Positions 21,979-23,520 of a stretch of DNA of 23,520 nucleotides are shown here, piece after piece; position 1 is the stretch's first letter, and each line of letters starts with the position of its first letter. Source of the stretch: Spirochaetaceae bacterium (GTDB lineage Bacteria > Spirochaetota > Spirochaetia > SZUA-6 > Bin103); contig JAPPNY010000161.1 in assembly GCA_028818385.1 (NCBI GenBank), positions 1 to 23,520 on the forward strand, read 5' to 3'. The notes beneath the pieces are model-generated. The model saw nothing but the letters and a program-made list of their open reading frames with translations. It ran no database searches and was not told the origin of the DNA. Made by a program: the position numbers and the translations under genes.

Positions 21979-23424
21979 CTATCCGGGTGCGACACGCAGC
22001 GGGGCGTTGCACACGGGGGCGGCGCGCAGGGCCGTGAGCGCCTGTGCGAACAGCTCCTGCAGCGGATAGACCGACGAGAACGAAATCCGCACCCTGCGCA
22101 CCGACACCGTGATCCGTCCAGCCAGCTTGATCAGCCGCGAGCGGATCGTGTCGAAACGTGCGTCGGCAAGTGCGGTTCCCTGCAGTCCCGCGCGGCGCAG
22201 GATCGTCATCAGGATGCCGGCAAACGCGGAGAAGTACAGCCGCAACTGATTGGCGCGCATCGTCGCCGCCGAAGTGCGGTCGGCGAACAGCCACAGTTGC
22301 TGCTCCTTGATCCGGTTCTCCATGTCGCCACGGGCGCAGTACAGCTGTTCGTAGAGGACCTGCTTGGCAATCGTGTGGCGGTCGAGGCTGGTTACCACGA
22401 AGCGTGGATTGCTGCCGCCGGCGCCAGGCAGCCACTCGGCCTTGGCCACGACCCGACGGCGCCGGCTCCAGGAGTTGAGCGTCCGGTAGCGGAACTCCCG
22501 GAACCGCCGCGACGCCTGCCCGGTCGCCGCGCCGCGTCGCCGCGACTTGCGCAGCGCCTTGTCGATACGCTTCTGTAGACGTGCGTTGCGCGCCAAGCCG
22601 AGCACGTAATCGACGCCCTGCCCCTCACACCAAGCCATGATCCGTTCACGACAGAATCCCGAGTCACCACGCACCAGAATCTTCGTATCAGCCCAGCGTT
22701 GGCGGATCTGCGCCACTACCGCTGCCAGTTCTTCCACTGCCCCGTCACTGGGGTCGCCGTCGGCGCGGCGCAGACGGCATCGCAGCACGTGCTCGCCACA
22801 GGTGAGGTACAGCGGCAGATAACAGTAATGGCCGTAGTAGCCATGGAAGAACCGGCCTTCCTGAGTTCCGTGTAGCGCGTCGTCGGTCACATCCAGATCC
22901 AGCACTACCTGCTGTGGCGCTCGCCGCTCGCTGTGCAGAAACAGATCGACCAGAAGCGTGTCGATCTTCTCGCCATCGGCGACGATCTTCTTGTAGCGAT
23001 CACACTCCGCGGTCGCCGGCTCGCCCAGCTCCAGCCGGTTCAAGGTGCTCGAACCGGCCAGGGCGTGCCCGCGGTCACGTTCGCGCACCCGTTGCTCGCC
23101 GCTCACATCGGCGCAACCACTGGCCAGCGCCAGAGCGCTGTCGTCACGCAGTCGGTCATGGTCGTTCAGATCCTCGTAGCCGATCGCCAGGCCCAGCACC
23201 CGCTGTGCGATCAGGGTCGGCAGGCCATGCTCGACCCGCGTGGGATCGCGATGGTCACCGAAGCAGGCGGCCAGTCTAGCAGTGACGCCAAACAACCGGT
23301 CAGCTTCACGCAGCAGCAGTACGCCGCCGTCCGATGTCAGTCGACCGCCGTCAAACGCGCCCACGACCGAGCGCCGACCGAGGTGTTCAAAAGCGAGTTG
23401 CTCTGTAGTACAGTGTGTCTCCAC
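21979..23424 (-). CDS. IS1380-family DDE transposase
   Basis: The 481-residue protein contains the IS1380 opening EQLAFEHLGRRSVVGAFDGG, read in two parts, then the DDE core. The first Asp lies in LDLDVTDD, the second in VRGDSGFCRE and the Glu in DMENRIKE. The signature HGYYGHYCYLPLYL is typical of the family. It would cut and join the element ends. The frame is open to an ATG at 23478, but the GTG at 23424 has AAGGA 8 nt upstream and begins at the family's normal N-terminus, so it was chosen. The gene is intact, so the element may still be mobile. It has no accessory gene. Confidence 0.88.
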   Translation of the reverse strand: METHCTTEQLAFEHLGRRSVVGAFDGGRLTSDGGVLLLREADRLFGVTARLAACFGDHRDPTRVEHGLPTLIAQRVLGLAIGYEDLNDHDRLRDDSALALASGCADVSGEQRVRERDRGHALAGSSTLNRLELGEPATAECDRYKKIVADGEKIDTLLVDLFLHSERRAPQQVVLDLDVTDDALHGTQEGRFFHGYYGHYCYLPLYLTCGEHVLRCRLRRADGDPSDGAVEELAAVVAQIRQRWADTKILVRGDSGFCRERIMAWCEGQGVDYVLGLARNARLQKRIDKALRKSRRRGAATGQASRRFREFRYRTLNSWSRRRRVVAKAEWLPGAGGSNPRFVVTSLDRHTIAKQVLYEQLYCARGDMENRIKEQQLWLFADRTSAATMRANQLRLYFSAFAGILMTILRRAGLQGTALADARFDTIRSRLIKLAGRITVSVRRVRISFSSVYPLQELFAQALTALRAAPVCNAPLRVAPG

Positions 23425-23501
23425 GGGGTGGTTCCTTGTGGCTTTGTATTTGTTTTCACCATATACAGATAACCACAAATTCCACCCCGTGTATACCCCT
23501 G

Positions 23502-23520
23502 TGGTGAGCTATCCGGGCTA
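23502..23520 (-). repeat. IS terminal inverted repeat (transposase 5' side)
   Basis: Read on the minus strand the last 19 bases are TAGCCCGGATAGCTCACCA, pairing with the left repeat at 16 of 19 positions. The repeat could extend a few bases past the window edge. Confidence 0.7.

Larger units (their letters stand above)
21745..23520 (-). mobile_element. IS1380-family insertion sequence
   Basis: One transposase gene is framed by 19-bp imperfect terminal inverted repeats at 21745-21763 and 23502-23520 (16 of 19 matching), giving 1776 bp, normal for IS1380 elements. The non-coding 21764-21978 stretch after the transposase contains a 6-bp stem (CTCACC/GGTGAG, 21929-21955) but no gene. The element sits inside an APH-like kinase gene. 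The outer right flank lies beyond the window, so the target duplication cannot be read; the left flank is TCGC. The window ending exactly at the repeat suggests a contig break at a multi-copy element, which is inference. Confidence 0.75.

Noticed and set aside
1..23520. CRISPR arrays, tRNA or rRNA genes, phage structural genes
   Set aside because: No regularly spaced repeats, cloverleaf-like sequence, rRNA segment or phage protein was recognised by eye.

Overview
This is a GC-rich, densely coded bacterial window with very short intergenic gaps. It has frequent GTG starts and many start/stop overlaps. No rRNA, tRNA or other taxonomic marker is present. The mix of a GH4 glycosidase, a sulfatase, PhyH and TauD dioxygenases, a ThuA-like protein, a DUF4143 ATPase, UPF0175/PIN and DUF433 genes fits a high-GC uncultured marine or host-associated lineage, such as sponge-associated Spirochaetota, Chloroflexota or Poribacteria. 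That placement is inference only. No gene-free stretch exceeds 300 bases.

Left part (1-7208): a partial GH4 glycosidase on the minus strand diverges from a DUF4143-type AAA+ ATPase whose upstream region carries two copies of a dyad operator 31 bp apart. A minus-strand pair follows (TauD-like dioxygenase, then ribokinase). Divergent from it is a three-gene overlapping unit: UPF0175 antitoxin, PIN/DUF3368 toxin and an MFS transporter. An inverted repeat covers both the -10 box and the start codon of its first gene.

Middle part (7269-15290): a group II PLP-dependent decarboxylase stands on the minus strand. Upstream of it lies a compact minus-strand operon read sulfatase, PhyH dioxygenase, ThuA-like, stand-alone MetE C-terminal-like protein. 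The operon shares a 37-bp intergenic region with a divergent malate synthase.

Right part (13401-20573): malate synthase, a histidine phosphatase and a Nudix hydrolase, then RadC, then a DUF433 gene overlapping a Ham1/ITPase-like gene. An RNA ligase on the minus strand follows, then a hypoxanthine-DNA glycosylase overlapping a GNAT acetyltransferase. Several of these handle damaged or non-canonical nucleotides, or ends in nucleic acids. Nudix and ITPase-like proteins act on the nucleotide pool, the glycosylase acts on inosine in DNA, and the RNA ligase acts on RNA ends.

Right end (20136-23520): a DUF1801 protein and an exported chalcone-isomerase-like protein lie downstream of an aminoglycoside-phosphotransferase-like gene cut by an IS1380-family element. 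Matching 19-bp terminal repeats place the element at 21745-23520, so the window stops at the inner-to-outer edge of the second repeat.

The points most worth following are the DUF433-ITPase coupling within the nucleotide-repair neighbourhood, the sulfatase-PhyH-ThuA-MetE-like operon, and the two operator arrangements at the ATPase and toxin-antitoxin genes. None is proved by sequence alone to be a new system.
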